This document shows positions 35,157 through 46,358 of a stretch of DNA of 64,000 nucleotides, piece after piece; within the stretch, counting starts at the first letter, position 1; each line of letters starts with the position of its first letter. The notes beneath the pieces were generated by a model that was not told the DNA's origin, made no database searches, and worked only from the letters and a program-made list of their open reading frames with translations. Where the stretch lies: contig NC_058341.1 of assembly GCF_905475395.1 (NCBI RefSeq), positions 72,227,597 to 72,291,596 on the forward strand, given 5' to 3'. Both the position numbers and the translations under genes were made by a program. The DNA is from Chrysoperla carnea (lineage: Eukaryota; Arthropoda; Insecta; Neuroptera; Chrysopidae).

Positions 35157-36391
35157 TGGACTAAGAGATAGAGACGTGTTCTGCTCGTGATATGTAGTCG
35201 TTCAAATGTTGTCATTATGAAAAGAGGGAATGGGGGGAAACACCTAAGAAGTGAAAATGGAAGGGGCGGATGACTAGGCCTTGTCTAAGTAGTGAAAAAT
35301 AGAAATTATAACAATCATATTTTTTTGTTTTTCCCTTTCATAAATTAGGGTGAATGAGATACAATTTATGGACATCTGCATTTGCCTATACATTAATCAA
35401 TATTTTAGGTAATAAACAAATCCTTACTAGTCCTTACTAATATTATAAATGCGAAAATAACTCTGTCTGTCTGTCTTTAGGTGTGTTACGCAATCACTCC
35501 TAAAATAATGAACCAATTTAAATGAAATTTGGTACATAGGTAGTCCAGAGTCTGAGAAGGGACATAGGCTTACTTAATACTTATATTTTTTAACGCGCCG
35601 TAAAAAAGGGCAGTAAGGAATTGAAATATTCTGTTAAAGAATGTTTATGCAAAATTTATAGTAAATTGGACCAAGGATTCACGTTATCCCATACAAACTT
35701 TGTCGTCATTTTTCACCTATTAACAGACCCCCCCCCCAAAGGATAGAATAGACACTTTGAATGTCGTATTTATTTATATCAACTCTAAAGCCTAAAAATA
35801 GATTCAAGCTTCCAGCTTTACAATTTACGTTATTTCCATACAAATTTGCGTCCCCTATTTCAACGTCTTACAGTCTTTATTTCGCATTAAAAATCTTTGT
35901 ACCAAATTTCCTCTAAATCGGTTCATTAGTTTAGGCGTGAACACACAGGAAGACAGACAGACAGCGTTATTTTAGCATTTATAGTATTAGTAAGGACTAG
36001 TAAGGATTTGTTTTTTACATTATATATTGCTAAATGTAACTATAGGCAATAACATTATTTAATAAAAACTCCAAATTTAACATTACTTACATTATTATTA
36101 ACAGATGTCCATAATTTGTATCTCAACCCTAATGTAAGGAATGTCAAAACAAAAATTATGATTTTTGTAATTTCTTTTTTCAATCCTTAGACAAGACCTA
36201 GTCATCCGCCAACTTCAATTTTCACTTCTTGGGTGACGCAAATTGTATTGGAAAAAGGGCGGATATAACATATCACGAGCAGATTTTAACTTCTGGAAAA
36301 TGGGTCTCCCCACACCCCCTTTACATAATGACAACAATATTGGAAGGACTACAGATCACGAGCAGAACACGTCTCTATCTCTTCGTCCATA
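35157..36391. mobile_element. long inverted-repeat element, outer arms
   Basis: AGAGATAGAGACGTGTTCTG at the left is mirrored by GAACACGTCTCTATCTCT at the right. The arms of about 240-300 bp also share GCGGATGACTAGG, CACTTCTT-GGTG, ACAGATGTCCATAA and ATTGCCTATA blocks. The right arm holds an extra segment around 36225-36345. A separate single arm of the same family lies at 53005-53265. Confidence 0.65.
35414..36012. mobile_element. inner TIR element with GTCTGTCTGTC ends
   Basis: AACAAATCCTTACTAGTCCT is mirrored by AGGACTAGTAAGGATTTGTT. Just inside are mirrored ATAAATGC and the GTCTGTCTGTCTT/AGACAGACAGACAG tract. The text TGTTACGC-ATCAC-CCTAAA, ATGAACC and AAATTTGGTACATAG is a signature I know from abundant insect repeats, but I cannot assign the superfamily. 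It sits centrally in the outer inverted repeat. Confidence 0.6.
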
Positions 36392-36449
36392 ATAATGACA
36401 TCACTGTTTGTAGTTTCAATTTTTATACCATGTACATGAAATATACCAA

Positions 36450-36900
36450 GGTATACTAAGTTTAGTCCCAAGTTTGTAACGCTTAAAAATATTGATGCTA
36501 TGAAAAAAATTTTGGTATAGGTGTTCATAAAATCACCTAAATAGTCCATTTTCGGTTGTCTGTCTGTCGTCTGTCCGTCTGTCATCACGATAACTCAAAA
36601 ACGAAAAGAGGAATCTAGCTGAAATTTTTATAGCGTGCTGAAGATGACAAAAGTGAGGTCGAGTTCGTAAATGAGCAACATGGGTTCATTGGGTCTTGGG
36701 TCCGTAGGACCCATCTTGAAAACCGTAAGAGATAGAACAAAAGTTTAAATGTAAAAAATGTTCCTTATAAAAAAATAAGCAATTTTTGTAAATAACACTG
36801 TTTATCCGTGAGAGCGCAAATTGTATAGTATGTATTATATGGGAATATCAGTTATATATGTGTGACATGTATGTATGTGTAATGTGACAGAGTATACTAT
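36450..36900. mobile_element. repeat family A, copy 2
   Basis: Same order as copy 1 at 29563: ACTAAGTTTAGTCCCAAGTT, GTCTGTCTGTCGTCTGTCCG, GTGAGGTCGA-TTCGTAAA, GGGTCCGTAGGACCCATCTT, GAGATAGAACAAAAGTTTAA, ATGTATGTGTAATGTG. Confidence 0.6.
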
Positions 36901-37340
36901 AACTAGCTGTTACCCGCCCGCTTTGCGTGGCGTAAAATATACCCGCTTTGCTGGGCAACATCCCCACTTGCACCCCTCCCTCCACATTTCCTCGCGTTGG
37001 ATAACATTTTTGTAATGTACACGTCATGCTCTTTTATTTGATACCCCACTTAGGTATATTTGTAAATATTCGATATTTCCTTCCCACTTTCTCGCTACAC
37101 CTTTCTACCCTCCGAAGGTTAAAAAAATTTCTAAATGTAATTTAAAACATTCTGACCAAGTTTTGAACTATTAAAAGCCATAATTTAAAAATATGAATTT
37201 TTTATTCATGAACACCCCCGCAACCCCCCTTGTGGGTGGAATTTCGTAAAATCCGTTCTTAGCTGACCTCTACTTGGCAAAAGGAATATTCCTGCCAAAT
37301 TTCAAGTCTCTAGGTATTATAGTTCCATAGATATCGTGAC
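36901..37340. repeat. dispersed insect repeat fragment
   Basis: Begins ACTAGCTGTTACCCGCCCGC with TTTGCGTGGCG and ends with GCCAAATTTCAAGTCTCTAG and ATAGTTCCATAGATATCGTG. This start and the 'CCAAATTTCA-G-CTCTAGG' end are common in insect genome repeats. I cannot say which element class. Confidence 0.4.
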
Positions 37341-37754
37341 TATCTATCTATATAGATCTATAGAAAGTCTCCTATATATTTATAGATTTGTATAAATTTA
37401 AAGTAGATGTTTTGGAAAAAAATAACTTTCTTTAACTAAATTCAAAAATTTATAGAAAATAACAATTATGAAAGTTTTAATAGTCTGACGGGCGTAACAT
37501 TCAGAGATTTTATGAAAATTTAGTTAGCTTAATAAAGTAAGAGTAAGACTTTTTTTCAGAATTTCGGAACTTTTTTTCAGTTTTTCAGAATTAATCAGTT
37601 AAATTTCACATTTTCGAAAAATTAATTACTGTAGGTTTTACTTTTATCATATTGAATACTTCTCTTAAGGAAAATAGAAATTTGCAGGTCAATTTTTCTG
37701 ACTTATTTATTAGCTCTGAAGAGTTACCAGAGTGAATGTACGTTCAATATATAC

Positions 37755-38666
37755 GCAGTATGTCTAGCTAAGTTGGCCACATATGGAAAACTTTTTTATT
37801 ATAAGGTTTACGAAAAAAAATTTATTCTTTATAAAAAGCCCTGCTTTCAAAAATATTAACGTTAAGCTATTTACTTGACATAGAATGTATAGGGTGTCCA
37901 CAAATTGAGAAAGTTCGATAGGAATGTTAAAGGTCATTTAGAAATGTAGACCATTTTGAACAGATAATAAGGGAAACAGTTCAAGAAATCACTCCCGAGA
38001 TGTGTACTAGTGTATTTAAACAATTTTGTAACAGTACAATTGCATGCATGGAACGCGAAGGTGGATACGTTGAGGCAAAAACAAACTGAAGATAACTGTT
38101 TAGAAATGAATTGTTAACGAAGGGAATGTTTTGACCATTTCAATTTTAAATTAAATGTTGCAAATCCTTATAAAGCATGTTATCTGTTATCCAAATTAAA
38201 AAGTCTTCGTACTCAAAATAATTATTTGCTAATTTGAAACGTTTATAACAAAATAATAATACGAAAATTTATTTTTCATACATTTCGTTACAATTATTAT
38301 TGTTGACGTAAATAAAAACAGTTTTCTTCAGTTCGTTTTTGCCTCAACGTATCCGCACTTCACGATTCATGCATGAAAATGTTATTTTATCAAAATTGTT
38401 TAAATACGCTCCTACACAATCTCGGGAGTCATTTTTTTAACCTTTTCAATTATCATCTGATCTAAATGGTCTGCATTTCTAAACGACCATTAACTCTCTT
38501 ATCAAACTTTCTTCATTTTGGAGACTCTGTATATTCGAAATCAAAAGTGAAAAGCTGAATATTAATATTTTTGAAAGCAGAGCTTTTTATAAAGAATAAA
38601 TGTTTTTCGTAAACCCTATAATAAAAAGTTTTCCATATGTAGCCAACTAAGCTAGAAATCCTGTAT
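37755..38666. mobile_element. palindromic TIR element, GTCTAGCTAAGTTG family, copy 2
   Basis: GTCTAGCTAAGTTGGCCACA at the left is mirrored by TGTAGCCAACTAAGCTAG at the right. The interior matches copy 1 (4795-5556), with CACTCCCGAGAT and GTTGAGGCAAAAACAAACTG. It also has an AAATTGAGAAAGTTCGATAG block with its inverted partner. Confidence 0.65.
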
Positions 38667-39950
38667 ACACATGATGTCCACATTTCTCTTGTGTGAATGA
38701 CCATGTATCTAATATAAAATGAATTATTCAGTACATTAAGTACCATCATAAATAAAATAATAGTAAATATCTTTGTGCACCATAATTTCAAAAATGTACG
38801 CAAGCTAGACTATGCTTAAAGTTTAACGAATAAAGTTAACTTGCTTACATTTTCGAAATTATGGTCCTTTATGTACTAAATATTGCATTTTTATATTAAA
38901 TATATGGTATTCGCACAAGACAATTGTCGACATCATATAATATATATTATATATTTCAGAACTTTAATTAATTATTAAAATGCTATGGTTTAGAATTAAG
39001 TAACCTGCAATTACTCTTATTTTACCATATTCCAAGATTATTTATGAATTTTGGCAAATTCAATAATTTAAGCTTTTAAGCATTGTCTATCAACTTTGAA
39101 AAATTGTATTTTGGCGTTTTTGAACTGAATAAGTCATAACCCAACACTTATATGAATATAAAATTATGTAATTTTACTTTTTTGAAATTTTTTTAGCCAA
39201 AATTGTTTAGCCAGATTAATAAAAGAATAATTTATAAAAATAAAAATAAATGTTATCATTTATTTAGCGTAAAAAAGGCATCTTTTAGTTAGTATTTAAA
39301 ATACAAATATTGTAGTAGCCTAGATCAGGTCAGGACGAAAAACATGCTAAAAATTGTATAAATCAATCATATTTTATTATTATTAAATAATATTTATTAA
39401 TGTAACCTAAATTTAGTAATTGTAAACAAGTATTATTTTTTATTATTTAGCGTCAGCAAAATTAATATTTTATTTTTACGTCACAATATTTAATATTTTG
39501 ACCTAAAAGTTTTTATATTTAAAGTCAAACTAAATATTCAAAAATCATACAGTAATTATACAACTTGAAGACACGGTAATTATTCGATTGTGACATCGTT
39601 AAAACACTAAAGCAAATTTCAATACCAGTGATAACTTTGTATAATATATTCTAACATATCGAATTAATAAAAATCATACGAAATATCAATAGCAGTATAT
39701 CAGTTTTTATTTTGGTAGACTTCGTATTCATCCTCAACGATTCTCCAAGTCTTTCGTTATAAAATATTAAGAATGGTGGTGGCAGCATCTTCCCTGGACC
39801 ATTTGAGTTACGTAACAATATAATTAACAAAAGAAACAAATATTTTCAACAGGTAATGGAGCAGGTATAAATGCGTTACACTGGAGCATTGGCGGCAAAA
39901 ATTGAATTCTTGCAACGTTTTCACCTAAAACCGGTACGAGTTGTAATATT
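38667..39950. other. AT-rich stretch downstream of the lectin gene
   Basis: Probably the lectin 3' flank and intergenic DNA. AATAAA overlaps the stop codon of the likely terminal lectin exon (about 39950-39955, minus strand). An alternative spliced tail could use an acceptor at 39925-39926 and run to a stop at 39824. Nothing else was recognised. Confidence 0.35.
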
Positions 39951-40099
39951 TTATTTAAAATGGTAAAATAATAACTTACATGTGGTGGATTTCGTAACCT
40001 CGCATGCGAATATTGATGGCATCGAACAAGGAACAACGTTTAGTAGTCCACTGCCAGACATTGATCCACAATTTTGGCCAAACAGACCATTTGGTTGTC
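39951..40099 (-). CDS. C-type lectin, last recognisable exon
   Basis: The acceptor TTTGGAAACAG precedes the exon at 40099. The codon begun in the previous exon (phase 1) is completed by GA, giving GQPNGLFGQNCGSMSGSGLL and NVVPC...IFACE. This is the C-terminal third of a C-type lectin fold: a QPN-type motif in the Ca2+/sugar loop, the NCG and GLLN beta strands, and the closing C...FACE cysteines. The usual GLLND reads GLLNV here, losing the Asp that normally helps bind Ca2+. Read straight on, the frame stops at 39951. A GTAAGT donor at 39979 could instead splice to 39924-39824. Either reading gives a short tail. Confidence 0.7.
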
Positions 40100-40558
40100 C
40101 TGTTTCCAAAAATATCAAATAATCAAATAAATGTAAAATATTAGAAGATTTGTTGTTCTAATCTTTCCTAAATAATTTGCCTATAGTAGGTCGTAATATA
40201 CAGAATAATTAATCGATACACAACGTATACTCTATGTCAAAAAAAATGCTCGTTTTAAAACAATATAAGTGTTACTATTATAACATAACATATGATGAGT
40301 ACGCTTAGAATGTTTTAACTGTGGCAGTTTTTTTGGAATTCAGTATACATAAATGAATATTTTCAACAAAAAATATTGGGTTTTAGTAGGGATATTTTTT
40401 AAACACCTTAAAACTTAAAAGAACATCCCCAAAAAATAAAATTCACTCATGAATGCTCCTTTCATAAGTCATTTGTTAAGGTTTATGCTTTAAATATTCA
40501 TTTATGAAGTTAAATTTAAATTGATATTACACAAAGCTTTAATAAAACCCATTATATT

Positions 40559-42895
40559 GTACTGTGCTAGCAGAGGACGGGAAGGAAACTGCAAATTTTT
40601 TATCTTGCTCTGGTTTTTCTACAATAATTTGTTTTTCTTACAGCCCGAGGGCAAAAGCATTCATTCACTATGTGTATTTCCAATCGTTACTGAGATATGG
40701 CGGTTCGAAAAAAGGGTCACTTTTCAAAATTCGCTAAAACTGCTAAAATATTCATAAATTCACCTTATTTTTCTGTTATACTCGAATAATGATGAAATGT
40801 TGTTGTAACTATAATTTCTCGTTCCAATCATCAGTTTTAGACACAGAATCTGGTCATAAAACACGTGAAAATTCAAAATGGCGGCCGTTTAATTCAATTT
40901 TTAGCTAAGAAACTCCTTTCGACTTCCGATAATATAAAACGTGGTTAATTGAAATATATCATGCAAGTAATATTGACCTGGGGGTTTTCGAGGTTGGTAA
41001 AGTCTAATCTGAACTTAAAAATTGTGAAAATCCACGATCTATTTTTTTTTAGTCATAAAAAATTATTTCTTTTCCTGTTGCGTGAAGAAAGTGCTGGTGG
41101 GGGCGGGGATGATTTTGAAGAATTGAAACTAAAACGCAAAGATAACGTCATGACTCTCGCTTCCGTTTCTTTCTCTTGAAAATTGTAGGTAAAAAATTCA
41201 CAGTCGATCATCTTACCTTCCTCAACGCAGGAATCTGAAGAAGATCTGAAAGAACTCTTCTAGTTTGAACTTGCACTCTTTCCTATGCTACTCTTCATTG
41301 AGAAGGGAATGCGCAAATGAACAAAGTCGGCAATGTACTCGCTCTTCACTCCCATAGACGAAAACAATTTTTGAACAGGAAATGTAACGTGATTGATTTT
41401 ACATAAAGTGGTGTGGAATAAAACTCTCACAACCGCATTCGAGATGTTGTGCTCTACGTTCATCAATTACGTGCAGAGACACTTTGAAAGCAATGTGATT
41501 GTTGTACTTGATGGATACCACACTAAGACCATCAAAGTACCAAAGCTATCATTACGAATTTCAAAGCACCAAAGCCGCAGTATTCTCCTCATCTGTCATG
41601 GTGATTCTAGCACAAGAAAAGTTCTTGGAAAACCATCACAATACGGGCGTATTTATTTCGATGTGGATGACACGAATGAAGGATGCTAGCATCGAAGTTA
41701 AGCCGGCATATGAGTTCGTCGACCTAATCATCGTCAACACCACCATATCCAAGGCCAGTGAATTACACATTCTCATCATTAATGCTGAAGATATGGACAT
41801 ACTTATTCTGTTGACAGCATTAGTTACGTCTTCAAAGAACATTTATCTTCACCAAGTGGAAGAGGAAGTAATACCGGTATCCTCTACTCGCCAAATTCCT
41901 GCTCCTTTTCCCCTTAATACATAATTTTTCTCCACCTAGTTAGTGGTTGTGACACCACGTCAGCACCGTATAGATTGGGGAATAATAAAAATGGTTGTCC
42001 CTGAAGAGTGAGTACATTACAGACTTCATTCCCTTGCACATTCTATCCTCAGTGTGAAATAGAGAAGAGTGAAAGTTCAAACTAGAAGAACTATTTCAGA
42101 TCTTGTTCATATTTTCTGTAATGCAGACAGGCTGGAAGCCAGTGAGAGAATCGCAAGTAAATTTTTTACCAGCCATTTTCAAAGAGCAAGAGCCGGAAGC
42201 AAGAATCACGACCTTATCCTACCGTTTCAGTTTCAATTCTTTAAAATCACCCGCCTCTCACCACCACTTTCTTCACACAACAGGTAAAAAAAGAACTTTT
42301 TAAGAATAAAAAAAAATACTTATTTTTGTTGTTTAATTGACCAAAATAGGATTTTTGTCAAAAAGCTAAATTTTCCAGCCCCTAGTTTGGATTTTCACAA
42401 TTTTTAAGTTTAGATTTCGATTTATCAACTTCGAAAACTCGTAAGACAATATTATTTTCTTAATATATTTGAATTAATGTCGTTTTCTAGCTAAAAATTG
42501 AATTGTACGACCCCCATTCGGAATTTTCTCATTCTTTATGGCCAAATTCGGTTTTCAAAGCTGATGATTGCAACCAGAAACCATTGTTATAACAACATTC
42601 CATCATTATTCGAGTATAACAGAAGAAATAAGTTGGAGGTGGTTCTGAACATTTTGGCATTTTTTAACGAACTTTGAAAAAAAAAATTTTTTCGAATCGC
42701 CATATCACGATATCGAATAAGCATACACATATATTTAAAATTGTAGGAAATTTAACAATCTACAAAAAAGTAAAGGAATGTTCTTGACGTAGGACGTAAG
42801 GAAATCAAACTATTGGAGAAAATCGGAGGAAGGCAAAAAATTTTGCACTTTTTTCCTGCCTCCTCTTTTACCACAGGATACTCGAAAACTTGAGA
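40559..42895. mobile_element. long-TIR element 2 carrying an XPG-like pseudogene
   Basis: Inverted arms of about 500-560 bp (40559-41100 and 42310-42895) share GAGATATGGCGGTTCGAAAA, TTCTGTTATACTCGAATAAT, GATGAAATGTTGTT, AATTCAATTTTTAGCTA and TTTTCGA-GTT. By eye identity is only about 75%, so it is older than element 1. It lies between the lectin exons at 43163 and 40099, in the place where the missing third exon should be. Exact ends and the target duplication are not clear. Confidence 0.6.
41195..42290 (+). pseudogene. XPG/FEN-like nuclease pseudogene of element 2
   Basis: This copy shows the N-terminal half missing from element 1. ESEEDLKELF-stop-FELALF and IEKGMRK-stop-TKSAMYSL belong to the upstream linker, followed by LILHKVVWNK, FINYVQRHFESNVIVVLDGY, then (shifted) AQEKFLENHHNTGVFISM and IEVKPAYEFVDLIIVNTTIS. 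The nuclease motifs are INAEDMDILILLTALV and, after another shift, LVSGCDTTSAPYRLGNNKNG (41939 on). An IFCNADRLEASERIASKFF segment follows at about 42112. The D-G-Y, D-x-D and GCDTT motifs are those of an XPG/FEN-like core. Several stops and at least two frameshifts prove decay. The GW linker and the CxC tail are not readable here. Confidence 0.6.
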
Positions 42896-43162
42896 AAATG
42901 TTAACTAACCATCCCTGAACAACATTCCAAAGTTATATTAACTTCCGATTTTTTCCACCTAAAACAAAACCTGTCGACGTAAATTTACAATTAAGTTAAC
43001 GCATAGAAAAATTGATAATACAAAAAAAAATGAAATAAAAATTGTATACATGTTATAAATTTTATGCATGCATACAATATATAAAATCGTAGTAATTTTT
43101 CTTGGATTTCTTCATAAACCAAATTTTACATTTAGCATTTCAAAATATAAGCATTTCCTTAC
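42896..43162 (-). other. lectin intron 2 remainder
   Basis: Begins with the donor GTAAGG at 43162. I looked for an exon encoding the missing middle of the lectin domain here and in 40100-40558 and found none. Confidence 0.4.
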
Positions 43163-43379
43163 CTCCAATTAATAATCCATTATTGTATTGAGAAGAATAT
43201 GGATTCATAAGATTTACTAAGAAGTTAGCTTCCGATTGTGAATTTATTATTGCCAAATGTGCACCTTCTGCATCACAAATTGATCTAGCATTGTTCCAGC
43301 ATTGTGGAGTAGTATGTAGTTTGTAATATCCTCCTTGAAATTGATGATAGTAACCATTGTTTATATACTGGGAAGAACA
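43163..43379 (-). CDS. C-type lectin exon 2 (N-terminal half of the lectin domain)
   Basis: Acceptor TTTTTTTTAG at 43380, donor GTAAGG at 43162; 217 bp, entering in phase 0 and leaving in phase 1. It encodes CSSQYINNGYYHQF, GGYYKLHTTPQCWNNAR, CDAEGAHLAIINSQSEANF and NNGLLIGG. YYK-H...WNNA...C-EGAHLA-INS-SEA is the standard first half of insect secreted C-type lectins (immulectin-like), carrying the first disulphide cysteines and the hydrophobic core. These proteins usually bind microbial or self glycans outside the cell, in haemolymph or saliva. The segment expected after LIG (the EG-W-W block with the EPN/QPD approach) is not in the next visible exon. Confidence 0.8.
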
Positions 43380-43405
43380 CTAAAAAAAATATTGTCCGAA
43401 ACTTA

Positions 43406-43408
<3 letters not shown>

Positions 43409-43486
<78 letters not shown>

Positions 43487-43504
43487 TATATTTATATATA
43501 TAAA
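43409..43504. repeat. (TA)n microsatellite in lectin intron 1
   Basis: About 36 TA units followed by imperfect TAAATATATATTTATA, only 30 bp from the splice acceptor of exon 2 and overlapping its likely branch-point zone. Confidence 0.9.
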
Positions 43505-43959
43505 TTTAAATAATATCAGAAAAATATGCAGTTTTAAATGAAATATTTTTAATCAGGCCGTTCAAAATAACTGAAAATAAACGATTTCATGAACTTATTC
43601 AAAGGCAGAAAGAAAACTAAAAAAAAGGAAGTTTCGGCATCTAGTTTAAGGGGTAACGATACTTATAGTTCATATGGGCGCGACCTTGTTTTTTTACTAT
43701 TGCTGACATCTGGCAACGAGAAGAAAAAATATATATAAAGCTACATGCATTCTGACTTGTGGCATTATGGAAACGAACCTTTTTGAAGATATTTTGGTAT
43801 TTTGTCATGTGAAGATTTCTAACTTCTTTTCAATGTAAAATACAAAATTTTTTCTGACCTGATTTAAGTTAAAATTAATAATAATTTTAGCAAAATCATA
43901 ACTTTCATTAAAATGTAAGTTGACATCCCATCGTAATAATCTATTCTTTCATATAAATT

Positions 43960-45120
43960 TAAAAGCGCGCCTAGTGCGCCTAGTGTGTTTATGTGTCCTA
44001 CAGCCGAAAAGTCGCGCTGCGATTATCAATAACGCTTCGCGTTATACCAGATACCTAAATATGGCCCTAAAGTAACGCTTCGCGTTATTTATTATCAAAG
44101 AGTAATGGATAAGATTATGATAAATATTGATAGATCCAACAATGAAAATAATGCAGAAAAACCGCGCTTCGCGTCATACTATTCGTGATGATATGATGGT
44201 CACAAATCTACAGATGAAAAGAAGCTCCACGCCCTTCAATGATGTTTGGCAGGTATATTATTGGCGCTTTTTTTTTCATCATAAAATAATGCTCAATGGT
44301 TCGTAAATGGCAAGATTCGCGAGCCCTTGCGTAACGTTTCGCGTTAGTTATTGTCCAAGAATACTGGTTCAATCCCAGAATAATGATAAATATTGATAGA
44401 TAGAAGAATACAAATAATGAAGAAATCGAATGTAATCTACAGGCGTAAAAGCGCGCTGCGCCCTTCAATAACAATTCGCGATTTGTAAGCCGTAAAATAA
44501 TTCTCATTAGTTCGTTAAACAGTGCGCCTCGCGGGCCTTTAAATGACATTTCATGTCACTACCCAAGAATAATGAATAGATTCAAGAATAATAATATATA
44601 TTTATTTATCCAACAATGAAATAATATAGAAAAAGAACACCCAGCGCGCTTACCAATAACACTTCGCGTTATATTATCCTATTATCCAAGCATGAGGGTC
44701 ACAAATCGAATGTGTTCTATATACGAAAAGGAGCGCCGCGCCCTCAATTTCAATTCGCGTTTTACAAGATATCTAAATAGCGCGTTTTTTGTGCCATAAT
44801 TCTTATTGCTTCGTAAAATAGCGCGCTTCGCGCGCCCTTATATGGCAGCTACGTCCATATCCAAGAATAATTAATATTGATTTAGCCAACAATAATGTCA
44901 GATACTCTTCAAGTACGTTTTTGGTTCTTTTATAGTCCAAATAGCGCCCTAATAACCCTCCGCGCGCTATAGAAAACGCTTTAGTTGTATTATCTAAGAA
45001 GAATGATAGGTCAAAATAGATTCAAGAATAATCGCGTTTTGTTAGATAAAAAAATTTAAATTATTTTTGAACATAACCTTATTGGTTCTACACATCAAAA
45101 AGCACCCTGTGCGCTCTATC
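43960..45120. repeat. GC-punctuated degenerate tandem repeat
   Basis: Within an AT-rich intron, short palindromic GC islands recur: AACGCTTCGCGTTAT, GCGCGCTTCGCGCGCC, AATTCGCGTTTT. They are separated by AAGAATAATGAATA, ATTGATAGATCCAACAATGA and GAAAAAG-GCGC blocks. Equivalent points (CAATTCGCG at 44470 and 44754; GCGC-TCGCG at 44524 and 44826) are 284 and 302 bp apart, so the period is near 290-300 bp with strong drift. No ORF. Confidence 0.6.
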
Positions 45121-45280
45121 AATTTTGGTTTTTTGTTACAATTTACTTAAAGAGGTTCATTGTATTAACATAGGTGAAATTCATACCATAAAACTTATTA
45201 ACTTCTCTATTGATGTAAATCTAGTATTTGAAACTTATCAGATTTATGAAAAATAATGCAAATACTGATCAACACTAGTG

Positions 45281-46150
45281 GAGAGCCGTTAGATTTTTAC
45301 CTCGGAATCCAAGGGTAGTCAACGAATCTTTATAAAAACTGTTTGACTGCCTTGTTAAAAGTGGGCAGTAAAAAGTATTAAGAAAAATTGTGCGATCTTG
45401 TTCAGGGGTTGGGGGGTAGAATCTAGAGTACAAAAATCGAGTTCTTTTCCCGCAGAATATTTTACCCCTAGACGTCTTTTTGGAACTTAAATATTTTTCA
45501 TGTTTTTTAACGATAAAAATATTTATTGTTACTTTTTTCTATAAATTGTTTTCTTTTAAATTGCAATTTAAAAAAAAAATATATCCGAAACTGCTGCAAC
45601 TTTTTGAGCAGGTTGCCAGTACCTAAATAAAGTAAATTGAAAAGCGGCCAGAATGAATTTTAGTTCTTATGGTAAATTCATCAGTCTTTGTGCTGAATAT
45701 AACATAAAAAGAAAGGTACGAAAACTTTGTTTTCGATATACCTAACTCCGTCAATTTTCATGCAAATTTTTCCTTTTTGCATGGTTTTTTATAGTACTTT
45801 AAAAAATGTACCATGTTCTTCAAAAAACTTCAAATTTTTCAATTATTTAACGTTAAATACTCCGAATTTCAATTGCCCATTACTCGGAAAGTATTGACTT
45901 TTCGAAATATACTTAAATGACTTTTTTTGCTTAGAATTCATCCTTCTATCGATTACTGTTGCCATTTTTAGCATAAACTTTTCCACCCGTAAAAAGGTCC
46001 CCCACCCCTTGGACAAGATCGCACAAATGTTTGTTTTTAACTTCTTTAAGTAAGCTTTAAACAATGCATAATTCGAACAATTTTTATAAAGATTCATTGG
46101 CTATCCTTGGATTCCGACCTTTTAACATATTTAATCCTTACGAATCTCTG
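45281..46150. mobile_element. TIR family B, copy 3
   Basis: AGTGGAGAGCCGTTAGATTT at the left; CGAATCTCTGTT at the right after TTGGCTATCCTTGGATTCCG. The interior matches copy 2 (TTGTTCAGGGGTTGGGG, CTTTTTGAGCAGGTTGCCAGT). Lies in lectin intron 1. Confidence 0.65.
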
Positions 46151-46358
46151 TTACCCTGTCTATACAGGGTATATCAAAAATTAGTTCAGTCAATTGTTTT
46201 TTCACTTGTCATTAATCTGTTACACCTTTAGTACAATTAAAATAAATATCTAAAAAGAAAAAATTAATGCATCTTTGAAATTTTCCACAATTGTTTATTA
46301 GGGTGTAAACACTTTGCAAAAAATTTGGAAAACGGTTGACCCTGCAGGTCATCCCTGT

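Noticed and set aside
39824..39924. Possible fifth lectin exon
   Set aside because: Donor and acceptor are plausible, but the frame without splicing already ends properly at 39951 with an AATAAA, and the extra tail has no lectin-like content. Kept only as an alternative.
44365..44376. GGTTCAATCCC resembling a tRNA B box
   Set aside because: No matching A box, acceptor stem or cloverleaf; it is part of the GC-punctuated tandem repeat.
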